DNA of 62,259 nt from Youxingia wuxianensis (GCF_014385085.1 NZ_JACRTD010000011.1:1-62259), one strand, 5' to 3'; shown: positions 1-8,522, counted from the first letter of the stretch. The notes: generated by a model from the sequence alone, not told the origin. Made by a program: numbers and translations.

Positions 1-1
1 T

Positions 2-112
2 GGTGCGTGTAGTCTGAGCCTGTATGAAGAGAACATGGCGCAGATCCCGTACATGGTGATTGCCTTGGTGCTGGCGGCCTTAGGATATTTGGTTGCTGGT
101 CTCGTTATGTAA
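2..112 (+). CDS. C-terminal end of a membrane transporter (partial, NhaC-like?)
   Basis: An open frame runs in from the left edge and stops at a TAA (110-112). The 36 visible residues contain a polar stretch (YEENMAQIPY) followed by one hydrophobic helix (MVIALVLAALGYLVAGLV) ending at the C-terminus. That pattern, a 'QxPY' turn before a last membrane helix, resembles the end of NhaC-type Na+/H+ antiporters, but it is too short to be sure. It lies 70 bp ahead of the amidohydrolase on the same strand with no U-tailed terminator between, so it may be the uptake protein of the catabolic operon that follows (inference). Confidence 0.5.
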   Translation, partial: GACSLSLYEENMAQIPYMVIALVLAALGYLVAGLVM

Positions 113-141
113 GTTAATTAAAAAAACATATACACAATTTA

Positions 142-163
142 TCGGGCGCCGCAAGGCGCCCGA
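142..163 (+). other. Intercistronic hairpin with GCAA loop
   Basis: A perfect 9-bp stem (TCGGGCGCC / GGCGCCCGA) is closed by a GCAA tetraloop, a GNRA-class stable loop. There is no T-run after it, so it is not a classical terminator. It sits between the transporter stop and the ribosome site (GGAGG, about 170-175) of the next gene, where such hairpins often set mRNA stability and expression differences inside an operon. Confidence 0.6.
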
Positions 164-182
164 CTGCTAGGAGGTAAACGTT

Positions 183-1751
183 ATGACAAGCAAAAAGCAA
201 GCGGATATACTTCTTGTATCGAACAATATCTTTGCGGGAAAATATGGCGAGGATAAGCCGTTTCCTGGTATTGTAGCTATCGTAGACAACAAAATCGCTG
301 CGGTAGGCGACATCGCTCAAAGGGATGAGTGGATAGGGGAGGATACAGAGGTATATGAGCTTGGTGACAAAGTAGTATGCCCGGGATTTTCTGATAACCA
401 CGTATTCTTCACCGGATATGTTTGGAAACGTATCGGCGCCGACCTTTCCGGGGCAAACACTCCAGCAGAAGCGGCAAAGATATTGGAAAGTTTCGCAAAA
501 ACCCTGCCGGACGACAAACCGGTTTACGGCCATGGGCTGAATGTGGACGGTTGGTCCGATGCGGACAAAGACGCGGCTATTTTAGATAAGATATTTGGGG
601 CCCGCGCTGTAATCGCCTACACCCCGGACCGGGATTTCTGCTGGCTGAACAAGGCGGCGCAGGAAAGATATCAAATTACAGCGGACGAATGCTGGGCGGA
701 GGTAAGCTGGCGGCTGTTCAAAGAATACTTAAGCGACAAAAAATTTGCAGCCAGGGAATATAAAATATTCAGCGATCTCTTGGCTTCCCGCGGTGTGACT
801 TCCATTAAAGAAATTGGCTTTGACACCTATTTTGGATTTGCCGATATTCTGGAGGACTTCGAGAAAAAGGGCCAGCTGAAACACCGCATCAACTTGGTTT
901 CCCAGCCGGTAGGGGCGCCGATGAACTATGAATACGGAGAAGAGTGCAAAAAACGGTTTGACAGCGATTTTATCCGTTTTATGGGCTACAACGTTATGGT
1001 GGACGGAGAGATCTGCACCCAGACCGCCGCGATGATCGAACCTTATGAAGGCAAAGGCGATTGGAAAGGCGACGAGGTGGATTACGCGTCTATTGAAAAG
1101 GCAGTCCTGGAAGCGGATAAACGGGGAATGCGCTGCGCGCTGCACGCGGAAGGAGACGCCGCTGTGCGGGGAGCGGTAGACATCTTTGAAAAATGCCAGA
1201 AGGTCAATGGAAAACGGGATTCCCGCCATGCGATTATCGATTTGGAAATGACCCATCCGGAGGATTTAAAACGTATGGGCGAGCTGGGGATCAGCGCTAT
1301 CAACTATTTCCAGATTATCCAGACCAACGACGGATTTGACGGTTTCTACGGTGAAGAATGCGTAGGCAAACAGAGGCTGAGCAACTACTGGGCTTATAAA
1401 CGCATGTTGGAAAGCGGCGTTAACGTTTGTGTAGGTACCGACCTTCCTTTGTCCGAGCCGGATATTCCACTGTCCCTGTATTTTACTGTAGCCAGAAAAT
1501 TCTTAGATGGCAAACCGGAAGGCGGTTTCAATAAGGAACAAGGCATTACAGTAGCACAGACATTGCGTGCCTGGAGTGCGGGCGGCGCTTATGTGAATTT
1601 TATGGATAAAAAATTGGGCACTTTGGAAGAAGGAAAACTGGCGGATATTGTGGTATTTGACGGGGATGTGTTTACTGCACCCATCGACGAGGTGCCGCAG
1701 ATAAAAGTGGAAATGACCATCTGTGATGGCCGTTTGGTATACAGCAAATAA
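183..1751 (+). CDS. Divergent YtcJ/AepA-type amidohydrolase (amidohydrolase 3 family)
   Basis: A 522-aa cytosolic protein of the length and layout of YtcJ-like amidohydrolases: an N-terminal beta-sandwich part, a TIM-barrel core, and the C-terminal 'GTLEEGKLADIVVFDGD' segment. The barrel landmarks are altered. The usual DSHxH metal motif reads SDNHVF, so its second His is Phe. 'HAEGDAAV' keeps its His. The usual IEH motif reads 'IIDLEMTHPED' with Asp where the His is expected. 'VGTDLP' keeps the Asp. The intact relative at 21364-22995 has all of these residues. Ribosome site GGAGG lies 8 nt before ATG. It is the first complete gene of an operon with two epimerases, a sugar kinase, a second hydrolase and YjbQ. 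The substrate is unknown; a metal-poor or changed active site is likely (inference). Confidence 0.8.
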   Translation: MTSKKQADILLVSNNIFAGKYGEDKPFPGIVAIVDNKIAAVGDIAQRDEWIGEDTEVYELGDKVVCPGFSDNHVFFTGYVWKRIGADLSGANTPAEAAKILESFAKTLPDDKPVYGHGLNVDGWSDADKDAAILDKIFGARAVIAYTPDRDFCWLNKAAQERYQITADECWAEVSWRLFKEYLSDKKFAAREYKIFSDLLASRGVTSIKEIGFDTYFGFADILEDFEKKGQLKHRINLVSQPVGAPMNYEYGEECKKRFDSDFIRFMGYNVMVDGEICTQTAAMIEPYEGKGDWKGDEVDYASIEKAVLEADKRGMRCALHAEGDAAVRGAVDIFEKCQKVNGKRDSRHAIIDLEMTHPEDLKRMGELGISAINYFQIIQTNDGFDGFYGEECVGKQRLSNYWAYKRMLESGVNVCVGTDLPLSEPDIPLSLYFTVARKFLDGKPEGGFNKEQGITVAQTLRAWSAGGAYVNFMDKKLGTLEEGKLADIVVFDGDVFTAPIDEVPQIKVEMTICDGRLVYSK

Positions 1752-1803
1752 GAAAAGCGTATAAGAGTAGGGCACAGCTTTTTGGTACGAGAGGAGAAAA
1801 TGT

Positions 1804-2649
1804 ATGAGAAAGATTACATTTGAGCAGATTGCTGCCATGAATATGCACTACCAGAAATGCTCCTTTGAGTATTTTTTGGAGTCCATCGACCGTTTAGGGG
1901 TCAAAAATTTCGAATTGTGGGCAGGTTCTCCCCATTTTTGCAATACTGATTCAAAAGCTTCTCCTGTTCCCAAGATGAAAAAAATGGTGGCCGACCGGGG
2001 AATGAAAATTGTCTGCGTGACGCCGGAACAATGTTTATATCCATATAATATTGCCGCCCGGGAAGGGCATATTCGCAAAAGAAGTATTGAGTATTTTAAT
2101 CAGTATGTCCGCCAGACCGCCGAGCTTGGCGTAGATAAAATGCTCATTACCTCCGGTTGGGGAAATTATGACGAAAGGGTGCAGGACGCTTGGAACCGTT
2201 CTGTGGAAAGTCTGCGGGAAATTTTAAAAACCGCAGAAAAAGAAGGGGTTGACCTGGCGTTTGAGATCCTGCTCCCGGATGAATCCAATCTTGTGAATAA
2301 TTTGGAGACCACTATTCGTATGATGAAGGAGCTGGAATCTTCCCGCGCCAAATGCTGTATCGATACGGTACCGGTCTGCTTTGAAGGGAAAACTTTAGAT
2401 GATTTCTTTAAAGCGCTGGGCGATAAAATTATCCACATCCATCTCAATGACGGCGCGCCGGACGGCCATCTCACCTGGGGCGACGGCGAACAGCCTCTGG
2501 AGGAGCATCTGGAAGCCTTATCCAGGCATAATTATGCTGGTTATATGACTTTGGAGCTGGGCGACCCGCTGTATTATCTGGATCCGGAAAAAGATCTGAA
2601 ACGGGGCCTGGATACCTTGAAAAAGGTGCTTCCTTACGAGGCAAAATAA
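1804..2649 (+). CDS. FrlC-like sugar/Amadori-compound epimerase (xylose isomerase-like TIM barrel)
   Basis: A 281-aa single-domain TIM barrel of the AP endonuclease 2/xylose isomerase-like superfamily. Segments such as 'FELWAGSPH', 'CVTPEQCLYPYNIA', 'LLPDESNLV', 'CIDTVPV' and 'HIHLNDGAPDGH' follow the order seen in fructoselysine 3-epimerase FrlC, with the acidic and His metal ligands (E of EILLPDE, D of CIDT, H of HIHL, E of TLELG) in place. Length fits the family (about 275-285 aa). Ribosome site GAGGAG precedes the ATG. A paralogue follows immediately at 2683, and a FrlD-like kinase follows that. An epimerase on a glycated or keto-sugar substrate is the best reading; the exact sugar is not shown. 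Confidence 0.8.
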   Translation: MRKITFEQIAAMNMHYQKCSFEYFLESIDRLGVKNFELWAGSPHFCNTDSKASPVPKMKKMVADRGMKIVCVTPEQCLYPYNIAAREGHIRKRSIEYFNQYVRQTAELGVDKMLITSGWGNYDERVQDAWNRSVESLREILKTAEKEGVDLAFEILLPDESNLVNNLETTIRMMKELESSRAKCCIDTVPVCFEGKTLDDFFKALGDKIIHIHLNDGAPDGHLTWGDGEQPLEEHLEALSRHNYAGYMTLELGDPLYYLDPEKDLKRGLDTLKKVLPYEAK

Positions 2650-2682
2650 TCACCGGCCAGTGAGAGAAAGGATGAGTAGATT

Positions 2683-3534
2683 ATGAGTAAAATCACAATG
2701 GATAATATGTCGGTTATGAGCGTATGCTATACCCGTTATTCCTTGGAATATACCATGGAATCCATCGCCGGGGCTGGTCTGAAACAATTTGAGTTTTATG
2801 CCGGTTCTCCCCACTATACCAGCTTTGATTATCCCGATCCTAAGGAAAAAGCGGCCCGGCTGGACTATATTGTAAAGCTGCTGCAAAAAAATAATCTGAA
2901 ACTTAGCTGCCTCACGGCGGAAAACTGTATCTATCCTATCAATATTGCCGCCAAGGAAGATGAGCTGCGGGAGATCAGCGTCCAGCACTATCTGGATTAT
3001 GTAGATGATGCAGTAACCTTAGGTTCTCCGGCCTTGTTTATGTGTTCGGGGTTTGGTTATTACAATGAACCGGCGGAACCTGCGTTCCAGCGTTCGATGG
3101 AAAGTATCAAGCGCATTTGTGAAAAGGCGGAAAAGAAAGGGATATGTCTCTTCCTGGAGCAGCTGGCTCCGGACGAATCCAACCTGGTATATGATCTAAA
3201 GACTTTAAAAAAGATGATCGATCAGGTAAACAGCCCCGCTTTAAAAATCTGTGTGGATACTGTGGCCATGGAAGTTCAAAAGGAAACGATCGAAGAATAT
3301 TACCGGATATTCCCGGATAAGATCGCCCATGTACACATGCAGGACGGCACGCCCCAGGGCCATCTGGTGGCAGGTGAAGGAAATGCCGACTTTAAAAAAT
3401 ATTTGGACACCCTTCGTAAATACGATTTCAAGGGCGCGATCACCACAGAGATCAATAATGATATTTATCTTCGGGATCCGGACGCGGCCTTGAGAAAAGC
3501 GCTGGCCTATCTGCGGCCTCTGCTTGACGATTAA
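2683..3534 (+). CDS. Second FrlC-like sugar epimerase (paralogue)
   Basis: A 283-aa TIM barrel with the same architecture as the preceding protein: 'FEFYAGSPHYT', 'CLTAENCIYPINIA', 'LAPDESNLVYD', 'CVDTVAM', 'HVHMQDGTPQGH', 'TTEIN'. The two are clearly paralogous (shared 'SMES', 'AGSPH', 'DESNLV', 'INIAA/YNIAA') but diverged, so they probably differ in specificity or form a heteromer (inference). The gene starts 33 bp after the first, with GAAAGGA upstream of the ATG. Two tandem FrlC-type enzymes feeding one kinase are unlike the single FrlC of the E. coli frl operon. Confidence 0.8.
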   Translation: MSKITMDNMSVMSVCYTRYSLEYTMESIAGAGLKQFEFYAGSPHYTSFDYPDPKEKAARLDYIVKLLQKNNLKLSCLTAENCIYPINIAAKEDELREISVQHYLDYVDDAVTLGSPALFMCSGFGYYNEPAEPAFQRSMESIKRICEKAEKKGICLFLEQLAPDESNLVYDLKTLKKMIDQVNSPALKICVDTVAMEVQKETIEEYYRIFPDKIAHVHMQDGTPQGHLVAGEGNADFKKYLDTLRKYDFKGAITTEINNDIYLRDPDAALRKALAYLRPLLDD

Positions 3535-3547
3535 ATCCTATATTTTG

Positions 3548-3577
3548 CCGGTTTCCCGCCTTTTGCCGGGAAACCGG
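3548..3577 (+). other. Intercistronic hairpin
   Basis: An 11-bp perfect stem (CCGGTTTCCCG / CGGGAAACCGG) lies between the second epimerase and the kinase. It is followed by A-rich, not T-rich, sequence, so it is more likely an mRNA stability or processing element than a terminator. Confidence 0.5.
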
Positions 3578-3604
3578 TAAAAAAGAATGAAAGGAGTACA
3601 AAAA

Positions 3605-4393
3605 ATGAAAGTAGCAGCAATCGGAGATAACTGTATCGATATGTATCCATCGCTTAACCGTTTTTATCCTACAGGCAACGCGGTGGATTTCGCAGTAAAT
3701 ATGCAGCTGTTGGGAATTCCCACAGCAGTAATCAGCACCACCGGCAACGATGAGTATGGTAAAATTATGATTGAGGCCCTTACTAAAAAAGGGATCGATC
3801 TTTCCCATTTCCGGGTAGGGGACGGCGCTACCGCGATCTCCTATATGGAGCTGGTTGATCTGGAAAGAACCTATGGCGATTATGTTGAAGGGGTTATGGA
3901 AAACGTAGTGTTTACCGATGAGGATGTGGATTTTGCTTGCTCCTGCGACTTGGTTCACAGCGCTTTTTGGGGGAATGCTCAGAAACATCTGCCCAAAATC
4001 CATGCGCATACGAAAGTATGTTTTGACTATGCCACTGAAATGAACGACCCCTTGGTAGAAGAAACCATTCCCTATGTGGATTATGCGTTCTTCTCTTATG
4101 ACAAGCGGGATGAGAAAATAGAAAACTTCTTAAAGGACAAAGTAGCGAAAGGCTGTACTTTGGCAATTGCTACCTTCGGCGAGGAAGGAAGCCTGGTTTG
4201 GGACGGAAAACAGTTTCATACCTTCGGTATTTTCCCTGCTAAGGTGGTTAACACCATCGGCGCGGGAGATTCCTACCTAGCAGGATTTATGTATGGAATT
4301 TTAAAAGGATGGCCCATAGTTGAATGTATGAAAAAAGGCGCGGAAGTAGCCGCCGGCGTTGTTTCTGTATTCGATCCCTGGGTAGAAAGATAA
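3605..4393 (+). CDS. FrlD-like PfkB kinase (fructoselysine 6-kinase type)
   Basis: A 262-aa ribokinase-fold (PfkB) protein. The N-terminus 'IGDNCIDMYPSLNRFYPTGN', the central 'YGDYVEGVM' and 'DLVHSAFWG' and the length match E. coli fructoselysine 6-kinase FrlD closely. The C-terminal anion hole and catalytic Asp are intact (NTIGAGDSYLAGF). The ATG at 3605 was chosen over an in-frame ATG at 3587 because AAGGAG lies 9 nt before 3605 and the family starts there. Expected reaction: ATP-dependent 6-phosphorylation of a fructose-amine or related keto sugar after epimerisation. No FrlB-type deglycase (SIS domain) is visible next to it, so the cleavage step would have to come from the hydrolases or from elsewhere. 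Confidence 0.85.
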   Translation: MKVAAIGDNCIDMYPSLNRFYPTGNAVDFAVNMQLLGIPTAVISTTGNDEYGKIMIEALTKKGIDLSHFRVGDGATAISYMELVDLERTYGDYVEGVMENVVFTDEDVDFACSCDLVHSAFWGNAQKHLPKIHAHTKVCFDYATEMNDPLVEETIPYVDYAFFSYDKRDEKIENFLKDKVAKGCTLAIATFGEEGSLVWDGKQFHTFGIFPAKVVNTIGAGDSYLAGFMYGILKGWPIVECMKKGAEVAAGVVSVFDPWVER

Positions 4394-4412
4394 CTCGGTT
4401 AAGGAGAATAGT

Positions 4413-5273
4413 ATGAAATCTTTGGTGATAGACAGCCATGTTCATGTAGGATTTTTTGAAGAAATGAACATTTCAGACCAACAGCACGTCTATAATATGA
4501 ATATGATGGGGCTGTATAAAACTGGTTTAGAATCAGTGCAGGGCCTTTTTAATCGGTGCGATTATGCAGGGATTGACAAGGTTATTTTGCTTCCTATGGA
4601 TTTAACCACCACGACCGGCGGTTGTGTAGGTACCAACGAGCAGGTGAAAAAATTGGTGGAGGAATATCCGGAGCGCTTTATCGGATTTGCCAGCGTGGAT
4701 CCTAACCGGGAGGACGCTTTGGAGGTATTGGAATACGCTTTTAAGGATTTAAAGCTCAAAGGGTTGAAACTGCACCCCTCCAAACAGCGTTTCTATCCGG
4801 ATGACCCGAAGATGGATGAGATCTACCGGATGTGCATCAAATACAACCGGCCGGTCACATTCCATGGGGGAATGTCGGTGGAGCCGGACACCCTGTCCAA
4901 ATATGCCCATCCAATGCGGTTTGAGGAAACGGCATACCGTTTTCCAGAGCTGCGTATGTGCATTGCCCATTTCGCCTGGCCGTGGGTGCAGGAAATGTGT
5001 ATGCTGATGCTGAAATATTCCAACGTCTATACAGATACAGCTTTACTATATTTTGACAACGCCCCGGAATTTTATCATCAGGTCTTTTCGGTGGATATGG
5101 GCCCCCGTTGGATTGAGCGTACCTTCCGCCATCAGGTGATGTACGGCTCAGACGATCCCCGGCTGGAACAGATTCGCATGATCGATGCTATCCGGGAAAT
5201 GCCCCTGCGCAAAAGCACCCTGGATATGATTTTAGGGCAGAACGCGCTTGCGTTTATTGGAAGCGAGGTGTAG
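4413..5273 (+). CDS. Amidohydrolase-2 family metal-dependent hydrolase/decarboxylase
   Basis: A 286-aa TIM-barrel protein of the amidohydrolase-2 (COG2159, ACMSD-like) group. It has the N-terminal HxH motif 'DSHVHVGF', 'GLKLHPSKQ' in the middle, 'VTFHGG', 'CIAHF' and the late 'MYGSDDPR' Asp. Length is normal. AAGGAG lies 6 nt before ATG and the stop is 4 nt before the yjbQ start, so it is translated as part of the same operon. Family members hydrolyse amides or lactones or decarboxylate; the substrate here is unknown but should be an intermediate of the FrlC/FrlD pathway (inference). Confidence 0.8.
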   Translation: MKSLVIDSHVHVGFFEEMNISDQQHVYNMNMMGLYKTGLESVQGLFNRCDYAGIDKVILLPMDLTTTTGGCVGTNEQVKKLVEEYPERFIGFASVDPNREDALEVLEYAFKDLKLKGLKLHPSKQRFYPDDPKMDEIYRMCIKYNRPVTFHGGMSVEPDTLSKYAHPMRFEETAYRFPELRMCIAHFAWPWVQEMCMLMLKYSNVYTDTALLYFDNAPEFYHQVFSVDMGPRWIERTFRHQVMYGSDDPRLEQIRMIDAIREMPLRKSTLDMILGQNALAFIGSEV

Positions 5274-5277
5274 AGAA

Positions 5278-5709
5278 ATGGTATATCAAGGAGAATTTGA
5301 TATTCTGACTTCCCAGTACAACCAATTTATCCCCATTGGCGACAAAGTGGCGCAGGAGGTGGAGAAAAGCGGCATTAAAAGCGGTGTTGTTTATGTTATT
5401 ACCGCCCACACCACCACCGGCATTACGGTCAATGAAAAATTGGAATGCTTGGAGGACGACCTTTTGGATCTGCTGGCGGGATTTGCGCCGGAAGACGGAA
5501 CTTATTACCATGCCCGCTTTCTTCACTCTTATGGGGCCATGGCCGGCAATCCTACCGGCCACATGAAATCGATGATTACAGGAAATCACTGTGTTTTCCC
5601 AATTGTTGATGGGAAAATGAAACTGGGCGCGGCCCAGGAGATTTATTTGGGGGAATTTGACGGCCCCCAGGATAGGACGATCCGCATCACCGTCATGGGA
5701 GAAAAATGA
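5278..5709 (+). CDS. yjbQ: YjbQ/UPF0047 protein (secondary thiamine-phosphate synthase type)
   Basis: A 143-aa single-domain protein with family motifs 'AHTTTGITVNE', 'GNPTGHMKSMITG' and 'AQEIYLGEFDGP'. The start at 5278 is supported by GAGGTG 7 nt upstream. YjbQ proteins are small trimeric enzymes; some replace ThiE weakly, but their native role is unsettled. Its place as last gene of a sugar-epimerase/kinase operon suggests an enzymatic role in that pathway rather than in thiamine synthesis, since no other thi gene is nearby. Confidence 0.85.
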   Translation: MVYQGEFDILTSQYNQFIPIGDKVAQEVEKSGIKSGVVYVITAHTTTGITVNEKLECLEDDLLDLLAGFAPEDGTYYHARFLHSYGAMAGNPTGHMKSMITGNHCVFPIVDGKMKLGAAQEIYLGEFDGPQDRTIRITVMGEK

Positions 5710-5719
5710 AATAGAACGG

Positions 5720-5763
5720 AAAAGCAGAAGGGGGCCGCCTTAAGGCAGCCCCCTTCTGCTTTT
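5720..5763. terminator. Bidirectional terminator
   Basis: A long stem (AAAAGCAGAAGGGGG / CCCCCTTCTGCTTTT) with a small inner stem, A-run on one side and T-run on the other. It ends the plus-strand operon after yjbQ and lies just downstream of the minus-strand feoB 3' part. Confidence 0.9.
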
Positions 5764-5769
5764 CTATGA

Positions 5770-6504
5770 TTAAACCAAACCTAACAAACGAACCGCGCTT
5801 GCCAACACAAAACATAGGATCATTCCTATGACTGTGGGGACGGCAAAGGAGACCGCCGTCCATTTCAGACTTTGTGTTTCCTTGTGGATCGTAAGACAGG
5901 TGGTAGAACAAGGCCAGTGCATTAAAGAAAACAGCATGGTGCAAATCGCCGTCAGCCAGGTCCAGCCATTGTCTACCAGCAGCTGGCGAAGCTGGGCGAG
6001 ATCGTTTATCTCTAATATACTATCAGTACATAAATATGACATAATTACTATAGGGATAACAATTTCATTGGCCGGAAAGCCCAGAATAAAGGCTAAAAGG
6101 ATGACCCCGTCCATTCCCAGCAGTTTTCCCAGCGGGTCTAAGAAGGAAGAGCAGTGGGTAAGAAGGCTTGCGTCCCCCAAGGTGATATTGGCAAAAAGCC
6201 AAATGATCAGTCCGGCAGGCGCGGCCACCGCGATTGCCCTCCCCAGGACAAACAGGGTTCGATCAAAGATAGAACGTACAATCACCTTTCCGATCTGCGG
6301 CTTTCGGTAAGGGGGAAGCTCCAAAGTAAAGGAGGAGGGGATTCCTTTGAGGATTGTTTTGGAGAGCAGCCTCGACACCAAGAAAGTCATCAGAACCCCC
6401 AGTACAATGACACAGGTTAACAGCAAAGTTGAAGCCAGAGATTGTAAGGGGGAGGATACGCTCCCCACAAAAAACATGGTAATAATTGCGATGAGGGTTG
6501 GGAA
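5770..6504 (-). pseudogene. feoB: feoB, 3' part (membrane domain), separated by the inserted element
   Basis: This minus-strand frame encodes the C-terminal half of the ferrous iron transporter FeoB: a gate/membrane region with 'LPPYRKPQIGKVI', 'LGFPANEIVIPIVIMSYL' and several hydrophobic helices, ending at TAA (5770-5772). Reading upstream past the internal Met (6475-6477) the frame continues as 'FPTLIAIITMFFVGS' to the junction at about 6504. It has no start or ribosome site of its own. The 5' part is at 10901-12331. Joining the two at the shared TT dinucleotide gives an uninterrupted 716-codon FeoB with the family consensus NGRFPTLI, so this is not decay but a clean insertion. Confidence 0.93.
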
Positions 6505-6527
6505 TACAGGACCTTGGTTATGGAAAC
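6503..6527. repeat. Left end of element: core AA and terminal inverted repeat (attachment site)
   Basis: The predicted core dinucleotide AA lies at 6503-6504. Inward from it, 6505-6527 is an imperfect inverted copy of 10891-10913: aligned at the same distance from the core both carry GGACC, a TG step and ATGGAAAC. Outside the core the sequence is feoB. This geometry, a 2-bp core flanked by element half-sites, is that of large serine recombinases. Confidence 0.7.
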
Positions 6528-6555
6528 ATTTCTGTTAAAAAAAGGGGAGGCCGGC

Positions 6556-8160
6556 CTATTTTTGGTACAAAAACATATGAAGCTCTTTCCCATCCCACTC
6601 CATTCGCTGAACAAACAGCTGGAGGAACTCTCGCTTCTCGTGAATGGTAAGAGAAGGGAAGATTACTTTAAAATCCGCGAATGTCCCAGCTAGCGCGTGC
6701 AGGGAAGGGGAGCCTTTTTGGGTGAATAAATCGTCTTTAAGGGATTTCTGCCGCTTTAAATCACTTAACTGGCGGTCCAGTTCCTCTATCCGGGCGGTAA
6801 GATGTTGGGATACCGCCTTTTTGTCCTGAGAGACGCACAAAACGTCCATTACACTTTGTATCGCCTGCTGTTTTTTTTCGATAAGAGCGTCCAAGTCCGC
6901 GGCAGGGGAACAGGAAAATTGAAAGGTCCTTTTTAGCCCTTCCAGCAGAGAAAAGATCCCCTCTCCTTCCTGAAAATGACACATAAGGAAATCGCAGACC
7001 AGGGAGTCCGCTTGTTTTCCGCTGAGATTTTGACAATGACAAAGCCCCTGCGCCTTCAATTTATTGGAACAGATATAATCAAAGAGAGTTTGGCTGTTGC
7101 TGCGGCGTTTGGGAAGCATTTGCGCTTTACAGCCGGCGCAAAAAATCCGCCCGGAAAGCAGGGAATAATCGTTATAGCTTTGGGGAGGTTTTCGGGGGCT
7201 TTTGAGGTTCTTTTCCCTTAGAAGCCTTTGTGTTTTTATCCAGTCACGGCTGCTGAGAATGCCTGGATGTTTTCCTATAGCGACTACCCACTGGGATACG
7301 GGAGTGCGCGGGTTTCCTTGACGTGAATGATCCCGGCGGTGATAGGCCAGCAATCCATAGCGCGCGCAGCACTGATCGGGAAAAAAACCCATATCGCATC
7401 CAAGAGAAGAAAAATACTCCCAGGCGTCCCGGTCGGCGGTGCAATATACTGGATTTTGCAGGATATCCTTGATCCCTGCAAGAGAATACGGTTTTCCGGT
7501 GCGGCTGTAAATATTCTCACGGGAAAGATATTTTGATACGCCGCTTAAAGAGCGCAGTTCCAAATATTTTTGATAAATTATTTTTACCGTTTGGATTTCT
7601 GCAGGGTCAAGTTTTAATTTGCTGGAAGTTTTGATTTTTCCATCGATTATAATATCCTGTGTTTTTTCAGAAGAAAAGCCGGTGGGCGGCGTGCCGCCCA
7701 GCCAGCGGCCTGTCCGGGCCAGCATAAACATATTGTCCCGCACCCGCTGAGCAATTGTTTCCCGTTCCAGCTGGGCAAACACGCTGGCGATATACATCAT
7801 CGCTCGGCCCATCGGGGTAGAAGTATCAAACTGCTCCCGAATACATATAAAGCGAATCTCCCGGGACATAAGATCCTCTGCCAAGGGCGCGAAATCGCCT
7901 ACGCTGCGGCTGATCCGATCCAAACGATAACATACGAGATAATCCACCTTCTGCTTCTTGGTATCTTCCAGCATTTTTTGAAACTGGGGCCGCTCGAGCG
8001 TTTTTCCAGAGAACCCCTCATCCTCATACACTGAGATTTCAGCATTTTTGCCCCCGTCAATATAGGCTTCGATATATTGACGGCACATTTCCACCTGGTT
8101 TTCAATAGATTCTCCCTTGCCGGAATAGACTGATTTTCGGCTGTATATAAAAATCCGCAT
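6556..8160 (-). CDS. Large serine recombinase (site-specific integrase/TnpX type)
   Basis: A 534-aa protein. The resolvase catalytic domain (about 1-150) has the nucleophile region 'YSRKS', the 'DEGFSG' loop and 'CYRLDRISRS'. A recombinase domain follows (about 165-330, 'GIKDILQNPVY'), then a zinc ribbon (about 350-395; CAGC and two later Cys in 'YICSNKLKAQGLCHC') and a C-terminal coiled coil (about 430-480, rich in E/K/Q). The ATG has a strong GGAGGGAGG site. It lies 50 bp inside the left end of the element and reads toward that end, as is usual for integrases placed next to an attachment site. Expected role: integration into and excision from feoB through double-strand breaks with a 2-bp crossover. 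Confidence 0.95.
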   Translation of the reverse strand: MRIFIYSRKSVYSGKGESIENQVEMCRQYIEAYIDGGKNAEISVYEDEGFSGKTLERPQFQKMLEDTKKQKVDYLVCYRLDRISRSVGDFAPLAEDLMSREIRFICIREQFDTSTPMGRAMMYIASVFAQLERETIAQRVRDNMFMLARTGRWLGGTPPTGFSSEKTQDIIIDGKIKTSSKLKLDPAEIQTVKIIYQKYLELRSLSGVSKYLSRENIYSRTGKPYSLAGIKDILQNPVYCTADRDAWEYFSSLGCDMGFFPDQCCARYGLLAYHRRDHSRQGNPRTPVSQWVVAIGKHPGILSSRDWIKTQRLLREKNLKSPRKPPQSYNDYSLLSGRIFCAGCKAQMLPKRRSNSQTLFDYICSNKLKAQGLCHCQNLSGKQADSLVCDFLMCHFQEGEGIFSLLEGLKRTFQFSCSPAADLDALIEKKQQAIQSVMDVLCVSQDKKAVSQHLTARIEELDRQLSDLKRQKSLKDDLFTQKGSPSLHALAGTFADFKVIFPSLTIHEKREFLQLFVQRMEWDGKELHMFLYQK

Positions 8161-8247
8161 GTGCGCCTCCCTCCCAGTTTATTAGCGTCTATGGTCATAT
8201 CCTATGATAAGGCACACTTTTAAAATGACAGCCAGTAAGAAAACAAA

Positions 8248-8281
8248 CGCCCCGGTTTCAAAATTTTTTGAAACCGGGGCG
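8248..8281. terminator. Bidirectional terminator-like hairpin
   Basis: A perfect 16-bp inverted repeat (CGCCCCGGTTTCAAAA and its complement) with a 2-nt spacer lies between the recombinase start and the divergent small ORF. It has A and T runs at the tip rather than a clear U tail, so it could be an insulator, a terminator or a protein-binding palindrome. Confidence 0.6.
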
Positions 8282-8522
8282 CATCGATATCGCTTTTTTA
8301 TTTCAGCAGCCGGCAATCCTTTTTTTACCGGTTCGCGCCATTAGCCCTTGGTATCCTTCCCTGGGGCATCCACCGCAAGATGGATAAACCAGTTATCCTG
8401 CGCAGCTCTGTACTAAGATTTGATACCTGCAGGAATAATAAAATTGATCAGCCGGCGAAGCCTCTGTTCCCCAGTATAGGACAATTCCCTTTTGGCATAT
8501 AATTTGGCAAGGGGGCGGCGAG
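8282..8522. other. Element intergenic stretch without a convincing gene
   Basis: Together with the bases just before it this gap is about 360 nt. A possible -10 box (TATAAT, 8498-8503) precedes the small plus-strand ORF, without a good -35. A short minus-strand frame reads 'GEQRLRRLINFIIPAGIKS' to a stop near 8415 and may be a remnant, but it has no start signal. Nothing else is supported. Confidence 0.35.

Noticed and set aside
6475..6477. Independent start (ATG) for the FeoB C-terminal half
   Set aside because: No ribosome site or promoter is visible, and the frame continues upstream with conserved FeoB residues to the junction.
5828..6538. Plus-strand ORFs opposite the feoB 3' part
   Set aside because: Shadows of a well-recognised FeoB frame on the other strand.
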